Positions 1 through 9,602 are shown, counted from the stretch's first letter. The stretch is DNA of 64,000 bases from CAWCGU01 sp963838095 (GCA_963838095.1 CAWIPO010000007.1:62001-126000), one strand, 5' to 3'. Numbers and translations are program-made. The notes: generated from the sequence alone by a model not told the origin.

Positions 1-951
1 GTCGGCTTCAACCCCGAGCTGACCGCACACGACAACGTGCTCCTGAACGGAGTCATGCTCGGCCTGACGCCGAAAGAGGCGCGAGATCACTTCGACGAGG
101 TGATGGACTACGCCGGCCTGCGCGAGTTCGGCGAGCTGCAGCTGAAGAACTACTCGAGCGGGATGCAGGTGAGGCTGGCCTTTGCGGTGATGCTCCAGGT
201 CGAGTCCGACGTGCTGCTGATCGACGAGGTGCTCGCGGTCGGCGATGCGGCGTTCCAGGACAAGTGCATCGACTCGCTGCTGCGGCTGCACCGTGAGGGA
301 AGGACGATCGTGTTCGTCACGCACGCGATGCCGCTCGTGGAGCGCTTCTGCGACCGGGCGATGCTGCTGAACCTCGGCCGGGTGGAGCGGATCGGCGAGC
401 CGGTGAAGGTGACCAGCGGATACCTCGACGCCGGGAGGGCGAGCGGTGGGAACCTGTGGTCGTCGGCTGCAGAGCCGGATTCCGGAAAGGCCGCGGGCCG
501 GCTGCCGGCCGAGGTGGTCGAGCTGCGACTGGAGGACGAGACGGGGCGCAGCCGGTCCTCGTTCGGCGACGCCGAGAGCCTCGAGGCGGAGGCGACGATC
601 GAGGTTCGTGACCCGCTGGAGCAGGCGTGGGTCCACATCGAGCTGTACAACGACACCGGCACGCGGGTGGTGGGCGCCGGGTCGCGATGGATCGCCGACG
701 GAGCCGTGCTCACCGCCGGCGAGCGGCTGCGCGTGCGGGCGCGGATCGAGAACCGGCTCGCTGCCGGCGAATACACGCTCACCTGCACGCTCGTGGTCAC
801 CGACCCGGCCACCCGGGGAACGCTGACGGTCTCGAACCCTCGCAGCCTGTCGGTGTTCGTCACCGGTCAGCGACAGGACTATGAGGGGCTGCTGTCGCTG
901 GAGCACGAGATCGACGTGGAGCGCGAGGGCGTCAGCCCGGCCGTCCAATGA
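1..951 (+). CDS. Polysaccharide ABC exporter, ATP-binding subunit (5' partial)
   Basis: This is the ATPase of a Wzm/Wzt-type exporter that moves lipid-linked surface polysaccharide across the inner membrane. The frame is open from base 1 and begins inside the domain, so Walker A lies outside the window. Visible are the signature YSSGMQVRLAF, Walker B VLLIDEVLAVGD and the H-loop FVTHA. About 170 residues follow the nucleotide-binding domain and form a beta-rich tail like the carbohydrate-recognition tail of Wzt, which fits glycan-specific export. It overlaps the permease by ATGA. The family call is firm; the exact substrate is unknown. Confidence 0.9.
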   Translation, partial: VGFNPELTAHDNVLLNGVMLGLTPKEARDHFDEVMDYAGLREFGELQLKNYSSGMQVRLAFAVMLQVESDVLLIDEVLAVGDAAFQDKCIDSLLRLHREGRTIVFVTHAMPLVERFCDRAMLLNLGRVERIGEPVKVTSGYLDAGRASGGNLWSSAAEPDSGKAAGRLPAEVVELRLEDETGRSRSSFGDAESLEAEATIEVRDPLEQAWVHIELYNDTGTRVVGAGSRWIADGAVLTAGERLRVRARIENRLAAGEYTLTCTLVVTDPATRGTLTVSNPRSLSVFVTGQRQDYEGLLSLEHEIDVEREGVSPAVQ

Positions 952-1805
952 ACACGATCGCCACCGCCGACCCGGGCGAGCTTCAGCAGATTCGCGGTCC
1001 CTCCGCATTCGGTGGCGGCTTCCGCCGCTTTCTGGACCTCCTGTGGCTGAATGCGATCTACGACCTGAAGCTGCGCTACGTCGGCTCGGTGCTCGGCTAC
1101 CTGTGGACGCTGATCCGGCCGCTGTTGCTGTTCGCGATTCTCTATGTCGTCTTCACGGAGGTATTCCGGTTTGGCGACGTGGTCGAGAACTACGCCGTCT
1201 TCCTGTTCGTCAACCTGATGCTGTTCGAGTTCTTCGCCGAGGCGACTACGGCGGCCGTGCGCTCGGTGGTGGATCAGGAGAACATGGTCCGGAAGACCCA
1301 GTTCCCCCGGATCGTGATCCCGCTTGCCGTGGTCCTCACGTCGTCGATCACGCTCGTCCTCGACCTCGTCGTCGCTCTCGTGGTGATGCTGGTGCTCGGC
1401 GTCGATCCGCTCGCGACGTGGGTGCTGATGCCCGTGATCGTGGCGGTGCTGATCTATTTCACCGCAGGGGTGTCGCTGATTCTCTCGTCGCTGTACGTCC
1501 ACCTGCGCGACCTGGAGCACATCTGGGGCGTCGCGGTTCGAGCGCTGCTGTACGCGATCCCGGTTCTGTATCCGATCAGCGAGGTGCCCGACGGACCCCT
1601 GCGCTTTGTCGTGATCGCAAACCCTCTGACACCCCTCTTCGAGCAAACCGCGGTGTGGATCACCGACCCGAACTTGGAGAATGCGGTCGAGGCCGCCGGG
1701 AGCTCGATCGCAGTCATCATCCCGCTGGTGTTGCTGGCGGCGATACCCGTGTTCGGGCTGTGGTTCTTCAACCGCCGCGCCCCGCGGGTGGCGGAGGCGC
1801 TGTAA
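948..1805 (+). CDS. Polysaccharide ABC exporter, permease
   Basis: This is a 285-residue Wzm/TagG-type membrane subunit of the ABC-2 family and the partner of the ATPase just upstream, with which it shares an ATGA overlap. The N-terminal cytoplasmic stretch (FLDLLWLNAIYDLKLRYVGS, then LGYLWTLIRPLL) is typical of ABC-2 exporters and is followed by about six hydrophobic segments. The next gene is convergent and the two 3' ends overlap by 38 bp. With the ligase and glycosyltransferases it forms a surface-glycan locus. Confidence 0.9.
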   Translation: MNTIATADPGELQQIRGPSAFGGGFRRFLDLLWLNAIYDLKLRYVGSVLGYLWTLIRPLLLFAILYVVFTEVFRFGDVVENYAVFLFVNLMLFEFFAEATTAAVRSVVDQENMVRKTQFPRIVIPLAVVLTSSITLVLDLVVALVVMLVLGVDPLATWVLMPVIVAVLIYFTAGVSLILSSLYVHLRDLEHIWGVAVRALLYAIPVLYPISEVPDGPLRFVVIANPLTPLFEQTAVWITDPNLENAVEAAGSSIAVIIPLVLLAAIPVFGLWFFNRRAPRVAEAL

Positions 1806-3967
1806 CCCGCTCGAGCCCGGAGGCGAAGCGCTCGCGAGCGGCCGCTGTACTGAATCGGCGCAGGACGTCCTCACGGCCGCGCTCGGCGAGGCGGCGTCCA
1901 AGCTCTCGATCGCCCAGCAGCGTGGACACGGCCTCGGCCAGGGCGGCCGGCTCACCGGGTGGGACCAGCAGCGCAGTCTCGCCGTCGCGCAGCACCTCGG
2001 CTACCGCCCCCGTCCTCGCGACCACGACCGGGCAGCCGGCGACGAGCGCCTCGCAGTGGACGCGGCCGAATGCCTCGGGATCGCGGCGGGGGTTGACGAC
2101 GACGTCGGCCCCCGCATAGGCGTCGGCGAGGTTCGGCTGGTAGCCGATCAGGCGCACGGCGCCGTTCGAGGCGCGCTCAAGCTCCTGCAGCCTGCGGTGA
2201 AACTCGAGGTCGGGGCGGCGCGGAAACGGCTCCCCGGCGATCACGCACACGGCGTCGCCAGCCACGGACTTCATCGCCTCGATCAGATCGCCCTGGCCGC
2301 GCCGCTCGGTGATGCTGCCGGCGGCGAGGATCAGCGGCGCGCCCTTTGGGATCTCGTGGCGCTTGCGGAACACCTTGCCGTCACCGGAGCCGTACGCATC
2401 CTCGATCGGCGGGTAGGAGGTGATCACCGGGACCCCGGCGCCGGCGTATTCGCCCGCAACGGTGTTCGAGCACGCGAAGACCAGGTCGGCTCGGGTGGCA
2501 GCGGAGCGGACCAGCGCGCGGCCCGCGAGCCGGCGCGGCAGGGCGCGGCCGGTCGTCAGCAGCTCCGAGGCCTCGAGGAGAACCGGAACGCCGTGCTTTC
2601 GGGCCGCAATCTGTGCAGCGGGAAGGAGGGCGGTGGCGACGACGACGACGTCCGGGCGGAGATCGCGGATACGCGCATCGAAAGCAGCAACATCACGGCG
2701 CAATCGGCTCGCCACCGCCTGTAGCTCCACGGGGCTGCGAGGCAGGGTGAGCGCCGCGTAGTCGAGGGTGCGGACCTCGGCGAAGGGGCGGTAGAGCTCG
2801 GCGGTGGGCCCGTCGCCGGGGACGATGACGTGGAGCTCGCTGCCCTCGGCCAGCCAGCGCAATCGGTCCTCGAGCGAGCGGGCGGGGCCGCCCATCTCGG
2901 CGACGTGGAAGATGGCTAGGGCGCGAGACGGGCGGGGGTCCCTGACGTTCCGTCCCATATATGGACGTTTCGTATGGGACCCCCTCTGTCGGTGCTGTTT
3001 TTCGCTCAACCGGGACCGTCTGGCTACCCGGCGGCGGAAGGTGTACGACAGGGTCGGCGGGTTGAAGGATTCGATCAGCGCAGCCGGGAATTCGAATGTG
3101 CGCCTCCCCCCTACCCAGCCTCGTAAACGCCCCCGCACCCCTGCCGCGTTCCGATCCGAAACCAGCTGCCCCACGAGAATCACCCCGTCCCGCAGCAGCA
3201 CCCCGAGCGCCCTGCGAAACGTCAGCGCCCCGTACTTGCGCAGCAGGTAGCCGCGGCCGAAGCCCATCAGGTAGTTCTTCTCGGCCGAGCCAGATCCGAT
3301 CGTGCCGGAGTGCTCGTGCGTGGCCTGGGCGTCGGTCGCGAGCGCGCAGCGGTGGCCCTCCAGGCGCATTCGAAGCGCCAGGTCGACGTCCTCCCAGAAG
3401 GCGAACATCGCTTCGTCGAAGCCGCCAATCGCCAGAAACGCCTCGCGGTCGTAGGCGGCGGCGCCGCCGGTGGGGCCGAGAGGGTCGGGCACGCCGTCGT
3501 CGAGCATCCCTGCGGGCCTGCCGTTCAGATAGTCGTAGGCGAGCAGGGTTTGGTCGATGTCGATGCCCGCCGCGTCGATCAGCGAGGGGTCCCGAGCCTC
3601 GCGCAACACCCCGGCGACCATTGCGACGTCCGCATCGCGATCGATGCGCCCGGCCAGCGCCTCGACGAAGCCCGGGTCGCAGACGCAATCGTCGTTGACC
3701 AGCACCAGCACGTCTCCCGTCGCCAGCCGAGCGGCGGCGTTGACAGCTCGCGAGAAGCCGGCGTTGCGCTCCATTCGCAGCACCTCGAGGCCGGGAAACC
3801 CCTCCCCCACCCAGCCCAGACTCTCCATCACCCGCCAGACCCGGATCGCCGGATGCGTTGTCGACCACGATCGTCTGCGCCGGCGGCTCCGGGCGAAGCG
3901 AATCGAGCAGCCGTCGCAGCGGCTCGCCGCCACGCGCGGTGGGGACGATCACCGTCGCGTCGTTCAT
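1768..3967 (-). CDS. GT2-GT4 glycosyltransferase, frameshifted near its start
   Basis: The N-terminal half is a GT2 (GT-A) domain: MNDATVIVPTARGG, then VVDNASGD, NDDC and WEDVD as nucleotide and metal site motifs. The C-terminal half is GT4 (GT-B), with SNTV, then EAFGRVHCEALVAGCPVVV near the donor site. The start codon at 3967 has a good ribosome site (GGGGAAG). The first 40 residues are in a different frame from the rest, so one base is lost or gained near 3845-3855. The two domains may be two genes: an ATG at 2958 begins a natural GT4 N-terminus, and the linking residues look non-domain. It is the third gene of the ligase/sugar-transferase operon. Confidence 0.8.
2952..2980. repeat. Inverted repeat at the GT2/GT4 junction
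   Basis: GTCCCATA at 2952-2959 is mirrored by TATGGGAC at 2973-2980, eight perfect pairs around 13 bases. It lies exactly where the GT2 domain ends and the GT4 ATG (2958, - strand) begins. It could be a small hairpin that limits translation of the second domain, or chance. Confidence 0.4.
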
Positions 3968-4000
3968 CTCAGCTTCCCCTGCCCGCTTGCGTGGGCGGTG

Positions 4001-5539
4001 CTAATAGGCGCCGGTGCCGCGGAGAATCGCGGGGATCGTCTGGGCGAGGATCCGCAGGTCACGAGAGAGGGAGAGGTTCTCGACGTAGTCGAGCTCGACC
4101 GCAAGCCGCTCCTGGAAATTCAGCGCCCCGCGTCCGAAAACCTGCATCGGGCCGGTCATCCCGGGCTTGACCGCGAGCCGGAATCGATGCTCGGGCCGGT
4201 AGCGCTCCACGAGCCCCATCCACTCGGGCCGCGGTCCGACGATGCTCATCTCGCCCCGGAGCACGTTGATGAGCTGCGGGAGCTCGTCGATGCTGAACCG
4301 GCGCAGGAGGCGGCCGACACGGGTCACCCGCGGGTCGCGGCGGAGCTTGAACATCGGGTCGGGCAACTCGTCGAGGGCGACCAGGTTGTCCAGCTCGTCC
4401 TCGGCATCCTCGTACATGGTGCGGAACTTGAAGATCCTGAACGGGCGCCCCTGGAGCCCGGCGCGAAGCTGACGGAAGAACACCGGCCCCTTGCTGTCAA
4501 GGCGGATCGCCAGGGCGATGAGCGGGAGGAACGGCAGCAGCAGGACCAGCATCAGCGAAGACACCGCGACGTCGAAGCCGCGCTTCAGCAGCGTGGTCGA
4601 GCGGGAGACGTCACGGGTGTCGTACTCGAGCACCGGCAGATCGGCGACCTCCGAGAGCAGCGGGGCGGCGCCGGCGCGACCGCGCAGCGGCGAGACAACG
4701 CTCAGCTTCACCTGCTCGGCGCGACAGATGCCGTTCAGCGTCCCGATCCATTCGGGGTCGATCCGTTCCGAAGCCACGATCACCCGGTCGACGTGCCCGG
4801 CCAGCTCGCGCAGCTCCTCCTCCCCCAGCTCCGCGGGCGCGGCGTCCGCGACCGCCAGGTCGGTGGCGATCTGAAGATGCATGTCGTGAAAGAGCTCGAG
4901 CTTGCGTCTCGCCGCCCACGCCAGCTCACCGTCACCAAGCACCGCGGTCACCTCAGGGGGCGTAGTGCGCCGCCACATGGCGCGGGCCAGTGCACGCAGG
5001 CTGAACGCCGCCACCGTCGCGATCGCCCATGTCCACGCGAGGTCTCCCAGGCTCATCTCGTCGATCGGCGTCACCTCCGCCAGCAGGCCGAGGCCCGCGG
5101 CGCAGATCGCCGCCCATGCGGCGATCGGGCCGAGCTCGTCGATGGTCAGATGGCGGATCGCCCGCTGGTCGCGGTCGTAAAGACCCAGCAGCTTCGCCAC
5201 CACCACCCACAGCGGCAGAAAGAAGAGCGCCCAAGTGACGGAAGCCAGCGCCGGAACCGCGAGGACTGTCGCAATCGCCGCGGCGATGAAGTCGGCGGCT
5301 GCGAGCATGCGGCGGCGGCGGGTGTCTCGCCACCAGCGTTGCGTGCTCGGCCTCGCAACCGGAGCCGAGTCGGGGTCGGGCGGTGCGCCACGCAGATCGA
5401 GCGCGGTGTCCGCCGCGCGCCCAGAGACGCCGGTCAGAGGTCCGGTTGGGGAAACGCCATGCTCACTCATGCCCTGCAGACCCTCGCCCGGGCGAGGATA
5501 CCCGGAAACGAGCCGGGCGATGAAGCGCGGCATTCTCAC
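4001..5539 (-). CDS. Polyprenyl-phosphate sugar-phosphate transferase (WbaP/WcaJ type)
   Basis: This 512-residue enzyme transfers a hexose-1-phosphate to undecaprenyl phosphate and so starts the repeat unit of a surface glycan. Several N-terminal membrane helices and a soluble middle domain precede the bacterial sugar-transferase domain. That domain begins at KRGFDVAVSS and carries FRIFKFRTMYEDAED, RRFSIDELPQLINVLRGEMS and VGPRPEW, which are the diagnostic motifs. The GTG start overlaps the stop of the upstream ligase gene (GTGA), so the two are probably translationally coupled. Confidence 0.92.
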   Translation of the reverse strand: MRMPRFIARLVSGYPRPGEGLQGMSEHGVSPTGPLTGVSGRAADTALDLRGAPPDPDSAPVARPSTQRWWRDTRRRRMLAAADFIAAAIATVLAVPALASVTWALFFLPLWVVVAKLLGLYDRDQRAIRHLTIDELGPIAAWAAICAAGLGLLAEVTPIDEMSLGDLAWTWAIATVAAFSLRALARAMWRRTTPPEVTAVLGDGELAWAARRKLELFHDMHLQIATDLAVADAAPAELGEEELRELAGHVDRVIVASERIDPEWIGTLNGICRAEQVKLSVVSPLRGRAGAAPLLSEVADLPVLEYDTRDVSRSTTLLKRGFDVAVSSLMLVLLLPFLPLIALAIRLDSKGPVFFRQLRAGLQGRPFRIFKFRTMYEDAEDELDNLVALDELPDPMFKLRRDPRVTRVGRLLRRFSIDELPQLINVLRGEMSIVGPRPEWMGLVERYRPEHRFRLAVKPGMTGPMQVFGRGALNFQERLAVELDYVENLSLSRDLRILAQTIPAILRGTGAY

Positions 5540-7464
5540 TGCTGCACCACCTCCGCCGGGGGCAGTGGCACCGGCGCAAGCTCGCTCGCGCGCCCAAAGG
5601 TCGCTTCATAGGAGGCGGCATCGCCGGCCGCGGCCTCGATCCGTGCGGCCACCAGCCACGAGCGCCAGTCGTCGGGCGCCAGGTCGACCGCTTCGCGGGC
5701 GGCCGCCCGTGCCCGTTCGATGTCACCGCGCAGCAGCTCCACCTGCGCCTCCTGCAGCGGCGGCCCCGGCGACCACGGCTGGACGGCTCCCGCATCGAGC
5801 GCATCCTGGACGGCAGCGTCATAGTCGCCTCGGCCGGCTGCCTCTCTGCTGTCGTCCAGTTTCACCTCCGTCAACAACAACACCGCCGACGCCCAAATGC
5901 TCGCCCAAGCGATTGCCATCGTCGCCACGCCGAGTGCGAACCCGTCGCCGCGTTGGACCGCCGATGTCTGCTCTCGGGTCTGGCGCTCGCCGACAGCACG
6001 AACGTGCTCGCCCTGGTCGGTGGTGAGGATCGCGGCCCCGGCGATGACGAGCACGAACACGGCCGACAGCTCCCACGTCCAGTCGAGCGCAGCCGAGAGC
6101 AACCCGGCGGCGACGAGCGCCGAGGCGGCGCACGCCTCGGCGCTGATGCTGTCGCGCAACCCGCGATAGACGGCAACCACGAGCACGGCCACGAACGCGA
6201 GCAGGAGCAGGAAGCCGACCACACCGAGCTCCGCAAGCGTCTCGATGTAGAGCGAGTGGGCGTTGCTGATCGTGCGCTCGAGGCCGCCGTTCGCGTTCCA
6301 CCACAGCTCGTAGTTGCCACCGCCGATCCCGGTGAGCGGGTCGCTCGAAAACGCGTCCGCCGCCGCCTCCCAGTACTGGTAGCGGCCGCTGCCGCTGCCG
6401 CGTAGCAGCTCGCCGGCGGCGTTCGCCTCGCCGGGCTCGACCGCCGCGGGCTTTTCGGTGAATTCCTCCACCCGCTCGATCGGGTTGACCACCACGGCCA
6501 CCGCGACGACCGCGACCGCGGCAATGGCGATGATCACCCGCGCGCTCGGGCGTCGCATGCGGATCGCGTCGAGGCGCGGCTCGACGACCGACCACGCGAT
6601 CGCAATCGCGATCGCCACACCCACCAGCGCCGCAGCCAGCCACAGCCCCGCATCCTGGGCGCTTTCGGTGTTCAGGCCGTCCACAAGGTCGGGCTGCCCG
6701 GACGCTAGCCACGCGAGTGCCCCACCGCCGATCACGCCGAGCAAGGCGCTGCCCAGCACGCGCGAGCGCCGGCGCGGACCGAGCAGGACCAGAACGAGGA
6801 CGCCGATCGCCGCCGCCGCGTAGCCGCCCCGGGACGATGCGAAGTAGATGACCAGCACCGGCACCGGTATGAAGGCGCTCGCCAGCGCCCGGAGGGGGAC
6901 CGTTCTAGCCACCGCCGCGAGCCAGGCGAGCAGGACGATCAGAGCGCCCATGCAGGCACCAAGGCCGTTCCAGTAGCCGATCGGGAAGCTGAGCCGGCCC
7001 TGGTCCGAGGGGAGGGCGGCGTAGATCGCAGGGTCGTCGGTGCCGAAAGCCCCCGGGAACAGCCGCGTGGCGAGCGATGCCATGGCGACCGCAGCCAGAC
7101 CGAGCGCCAGACCGGCCAACACCGGGCGCGGCCCGGCCGTTCTCGCCGCGAGCACGACCAGCGCAAACAGCCCCAGGTAGGCCGAGATCCGAACCGCCTC
7201 GGTGAACGCGCGGCCGGCGTCGCCCGCCCACAACATCGACAACGCCGTCCACACACTGAGGGCGGCCAGCATCGCCCCCGCGATCACCGCCAGCCGCGGC
7301 ACCGGCTCGCCTCCGCGCCACCACCTCGCGAGGACTCCGACCCCCACAACCCACCAAATAACGATCCCGCCGGCGGCGATCAGCTCCGTCGAGAAGCCAC
7401 CGTCGGCGAACGCGATCGCCGCGTAGGCGAGCGCGACTACGAGCGTCGTGCCGAGTTTGAGCAT
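5536..7464 (-). CDS. O-antigen ligase/polymerase-like membrane protein with TPR tail
   Basis: The ATG at 7464 (MLKLGTTLVVALAYAAIAF) opens directly into a membrane helix; the longer open frame upstream is Ser/Pro-rich and overlaps the divergent gene antisense, so it was not used. About 10-12 hydrophobic segments with a large periplasmic loop (GIGGGNYELWWNANGG, then NAHSLYIETLAELG) match the Wzy_C family that polymerises or ligates polysaccharide chains. The last 100 residues form TPR-like helices. Length is 642 residues. It is first in the operon with the sugar transferase and the glycosyltransferase. Confidence 0.85.
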   Translation of the reverse strand: MLKLGTTLVVALAYAAIAFADGGFSTELIAAGGIVIWWVVGVGVLARWWRGGEPVPRLAVIAGAMLAALSVWTALSMLWAGDAGRAFTEAVRISAYLGLFALVVLAARTAGPRPVLAGLALGLAAVAMASLATRLFPGAFGTDDPAIYAALPSDQGRLSFPIGYWNGLGACMGALIVLLAWLAAVARTVPLRALASAFIPVPVLVIYFASSRGGYAAAAIGVLVLVLLGPRRRSRVLGSALLGVIGGGALAWLASGQPDLVDGLNTESAQDAGLWLAAALVGVAIAIAIAWSVVEPRLDAIRMRRPSARVIIAIAAVAVVAVAVVVNPIERVEEFTEKPAAVEPGEANAAGELLRGSGSGRYQYWEAAADAFSSDPLTGIGGGNYELWWNANGGLERTISNAHSLYIETLAELGVVGFLLLLAFVAVLVVAVYRGLRDSISAEACAASALVAAGLLSAALDWTWELSAVFVLVIAGAAILTTDQGEHVRAVGERQTREQTSAVQRGDGFALGVATMAIAWASIWASAVLLLTEVKLDDSREAAGRGDYDAAVQDALDAGAVQPWSPGPPLQEAQVELLRGDIERARAAAREAVDLAPDDWRSWLVAARIEAAAGDAASYEATFGRASELAPVPLPPAEVVQQ

Positions 7465-7513
7465 TGGTGAAACGGGTTTTCCGTGCGCAGAGCCGGGTAC
7501 CCTTCCCCAGCGC

Positions 7514-8095
7514 ATGAGGTCGGACCGAGAGTCTAGGCACCGAGTCACACGCCGCCGCCGAGCGGCTTTTTCCGCGATCGCGGCCCTCGCCGGCATCCTT
7601 GCCGCCGCGGCAGTCACCGCCGGCGCCGGCGCCAGCCCGGCCGAGGAGGAATACACCCTCGACCTGCCCTCGGCGACCAACGCCGGGGCCGGCGACTCCG
7701 AGGGCGCGAGCGGCAACGGCGACGGCGCCGACTCCCCAACATCCGACGATTCGGGCAGCGACGATTCGGGCAGCAGCTCGGAACCGGCCCCCGCGCCGTC
7801 CGATGGCGGCGAAACGAGCCCCGGCACCGAGCCCAGCGCCGGCGGCGGAAACGGCGGCGCAGGCAGTGGGCAGGGTCAGGGCGAGGACAGGAATGCGGGC
7901 TCGTCCGATGCCGGCGGAGCAGACTCCGGTTCGGCACCGGAGCCGCAAACGGTGACGGCGATCGCCTCCGACGTCGCCGGCGAGGGCGGGATCCCGCTGC
8001 TGCTCGCCGGGCTCGCGGCCGTGGCGGCGCTGGGAGTGTTCTTCGCACTCTGGCGCCGCAGGCGCGAAGGCACTTCGGGCAGCACCTCCGAGTAA
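7514..8095 (+). CDS. Exported Ser/Gly-rich protein with C-terminal membrane anchor, EEYxLDLP family copy 1
   Basis: The function is unknown. The 193-residue protein has a signal peptide (RRRRAAFSAIAALAGILAAAAVTAGAGA), then EEEYTLDLP at the expected mature N-terminus, about 110 residues rich in Ser, Gly, Asp and Ala, and a C-terminal helix beginning GIPLLLAGL followed by RRRR. A second protein at 27691-28239 has the same order of parts, so this is a small family. The upstream in-frame codons to 7448 were left out because 7514 gives a normal signal peptide. It is divergent from the ligase gene, which suggests a role at the cell surface. Confidence 0.8.
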   Translation: MRSDRESRHRVTRRRRAAFSAIAALAGILAAAAVTAGAGASPAEEEYTLDLPSATNAGAGDSEGASGNGDGADSPTSDDSGSDDSGSSSEPAPAPSDGGETSPGTEPSAGGGNGGAGSGQGQGEDRNAGSSDAGGADSGSAPEPQTVTAIASDVAGEGGIPLLLAGLAAVAALGVFFALWRRRREGTSGSTSE

Positions 8096-8108
8096 GCGCC
8101 GCGGGCGC

Positions 8109-8399
8109 TTACGAGCGGAAGTGCTCTGAGCCGCCGGCCATCGCCGGGAGGATGACCACGGTGTCGGACTCGCCGACCGCGGTCTCGAGGCCGTTGAGCA
8201 CGCGCACGTCCTCGTCGTTCAGGTAGACGTTGACGTAGCGGTTCAGCTCGCCGGTCTCCGAGAACAGCTGCCGCTCAGTGTCGGGATGCGCGTCGGCGAG
8301 TGCGCGCAGCACGGCGCCCACCGTGTCAGCGCTGACCTCGACCTGCGCCTGGCCATCGGTCGCAGAGCGCAGCACCGGCGGGACCTTCACGGTGGACAT
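8109..8399 (-). CDS. MoaD/ThiS-like sulfur carrier with C-terminal extension
   Basis: This 96-residue beta-grasp protein matches ubiquitin-like sulfur carriers used in cofactor or cysteine synthesis. The core ends VVILPAMAGG, but the usual terminal Gly-Gly is followed by SEHFRS before the stop. Carriers must expose Gly-Gly to be adenylylated, so this one probably needs proteolytic trimming, as QbsE does by a JAMM protease. The E1-like partner lies 9 bp upstream on the same strand. A TAGGCT box 6 nt before the ATG suggests an additional leaderless start. Confidence 0.88.
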   Translation of the reverse strand: MSTVKVPPVLRSATDGQAQVEVSADTVGAVLRALADAHPDTERQLFSETGELNRYVNVYLNDEDVRVLNGLETAVGESDTVVILPAMAGGSEHFRS

Positions 8400-8405
8400 G
8401 GCGGG

Positions 8406-8411
8406 AGCCTA
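8406..8411 (-). promoter_or_regulatory. -10 box, leaderless start of the MoaD-like gene
   Basis: TAGGCT reads on the - strand with six bases (CCCGCC) before the ATG at 8399. It lies at the very 3' end of the E1 gene, so it would allow carrier-only transcription. Confidence 0.5.
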
Positions 8412-9602
8412 TAAGGGGCTGGGCTCACGAGCCGGCATCGCGCAGAAGAGCTCGTAGTCGGTGAACTTCCCCATCTCCGACTCGGGGATCTCGGGAGCGT
8501 TCTCGCCGCAGATCGGGCAGTCGGGGTCTCGATTCACCTTCAGCTCAGTGAAGCTGGTCGCCAGCGAGTCGTAGAGCAGCAGGCGGCCGGCCAGCGGCTG
8601 GCCGATGCCGGCGACCAGCTTGATCACCTCGTTCGCCTGCAGCAGGCCCATCACTCCGGCCATCACGCCGAGCACGCCGGCGGCTCCGCAGCTGGGAGCG
8701 AGCTCGGGCGGCGGCGGGGTCGGATAGAGGCAGCGATAGCACGGCCCCTCGTATGGGATGAACGTCGACAGCTGACCCTCGAAGCCGAGGATCGACGCCG
8801 AGACCACCGGCTTTCGCAGCCTCACCGAAGCGTCGTTGAGGAGATAGCGGGTGGGGAAGTTGTCGGCGCCGTCCACGAGCACGTCGTAGTCGCCGATCAC
8901 CTCGAGGATGTTCGAGGCGTCGAGCCGCGTCCGGTGCTCGACCACCTTCACGTCGGGATTAAGCGCCTCGATCGAGACCCGCGCCGATGATGTCTTCGGC
9001 ACCCCGACGCGATCGGTCGTGTGAATCACCTGCCGCTGAAGGTTCGACTCGTCGACGACGTCGTCATCGACCAACCCGATGGTCCCGACCCCCGCGGCCG
9101 CCAGGTACAGCGCGGCCGGCGAGCCGAGCCCTCCGGCGCCGATCAGCAGCACCTTCGAATTCAGCAGCTTCAGCTGGCCCTCGACCCCGAACTCGGGAAG
9201 CAGCGTGTGCCGCGAGTAGCGCATTCGCTGCTCGGCGGTCATGCCCTCGGCACCGTCCACGGGCAGCTCCGCCTCGGTCCAGGCGACGATGCCGCCGCGG
9301 ATCACGCCGACGTTGTCGTAGCCGAGCTCGCGCAGGGCGTCGGCCATCCGCGCCGAGCGGTTGTCGGTGCGGCAGTAGAGCAGCAGGCGCTCGGTGCTGT
9401 CGGGCGCCAGCTCGTCGATGCGGGCGATCAGCTCGTCCTGGGGGACGTGCACTGCCTCTTTCAGGTGGGCCTCATCCCACTCGTGCTGCTCGCGAACGTC
9501 GATCAGCTTCGTCCCGGCGGCGATCTCCTCGCGCGCGGCATCGAGGTCGACCATCTCGACCCGGCTCTTGATCTGCTCCATCGACTCGCCGACAGTCGCC
9601 AC
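8409..9602 (-). CDS. Rhodanese-ThiF/MoeB fusion, sulfur-carrier activating enzyme
   Basis: Residues 1-110 are a rhodanese domain with active loop YCRTDNRS, which can carry a persulfide. Residues 125-390 are an E1-like adenylyltransferase: GAGGLGSPAALYLAAAGVG binds ATP, CYRC and CPIC are the zinc cysteines, and PSCGAAGVLG holds the likely catalytic cysteine. MoeZ and MOCS3 carry the rhodanese at the C-terminus; here it is N-terminal. It should adenylylate and thiolate the carrier encoded next. The GTG start has GGAG at a good distance. A site like the Rrf2 operator lies upstream. Confidence 0.92.
   Translation of the reverse strand: MATVGESMEQIKSRVEMVDLDAAREEIAAGTKLIDVREQHEWDEAHLKEAVHVPQDELIARIDELAPDSTERLLLYCRTDNRSARMADALRELGYDNVGVIRGGIVAWTEAELPVDGAEGMTAEQRMRYSRHTLLPEFGVEGQLKLLNSKVLLIGAGGLGSPAALYLAAAGVGTIGLVDDDVVDESNLQRQVIHTTDRVGVPKTSSARVSIEALNPDVKVVEHRTRLDASNILEVIGDYDVLVDGADNFPTRYLLNDASVRLRKPVVSASILGFEGQLSTFIPYEGPCYRCLYPTPPPPELAPSCGAAGVLGVMAGVMGLLQANEVIKLVAGIGQPLAGRLLLYDSLATSFTELKVNRDPDCPICGENAPEIPESEMGKFTDYELFCAMPAREPSPL

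Noticed and set aside
3557..5611. A 684-codon open frame antisense to the sugar-phosphate transferase
   Set aside because: Same reason: a GC shadow with repetitive Glu/Gln/His content over a gene with clear family motifs.
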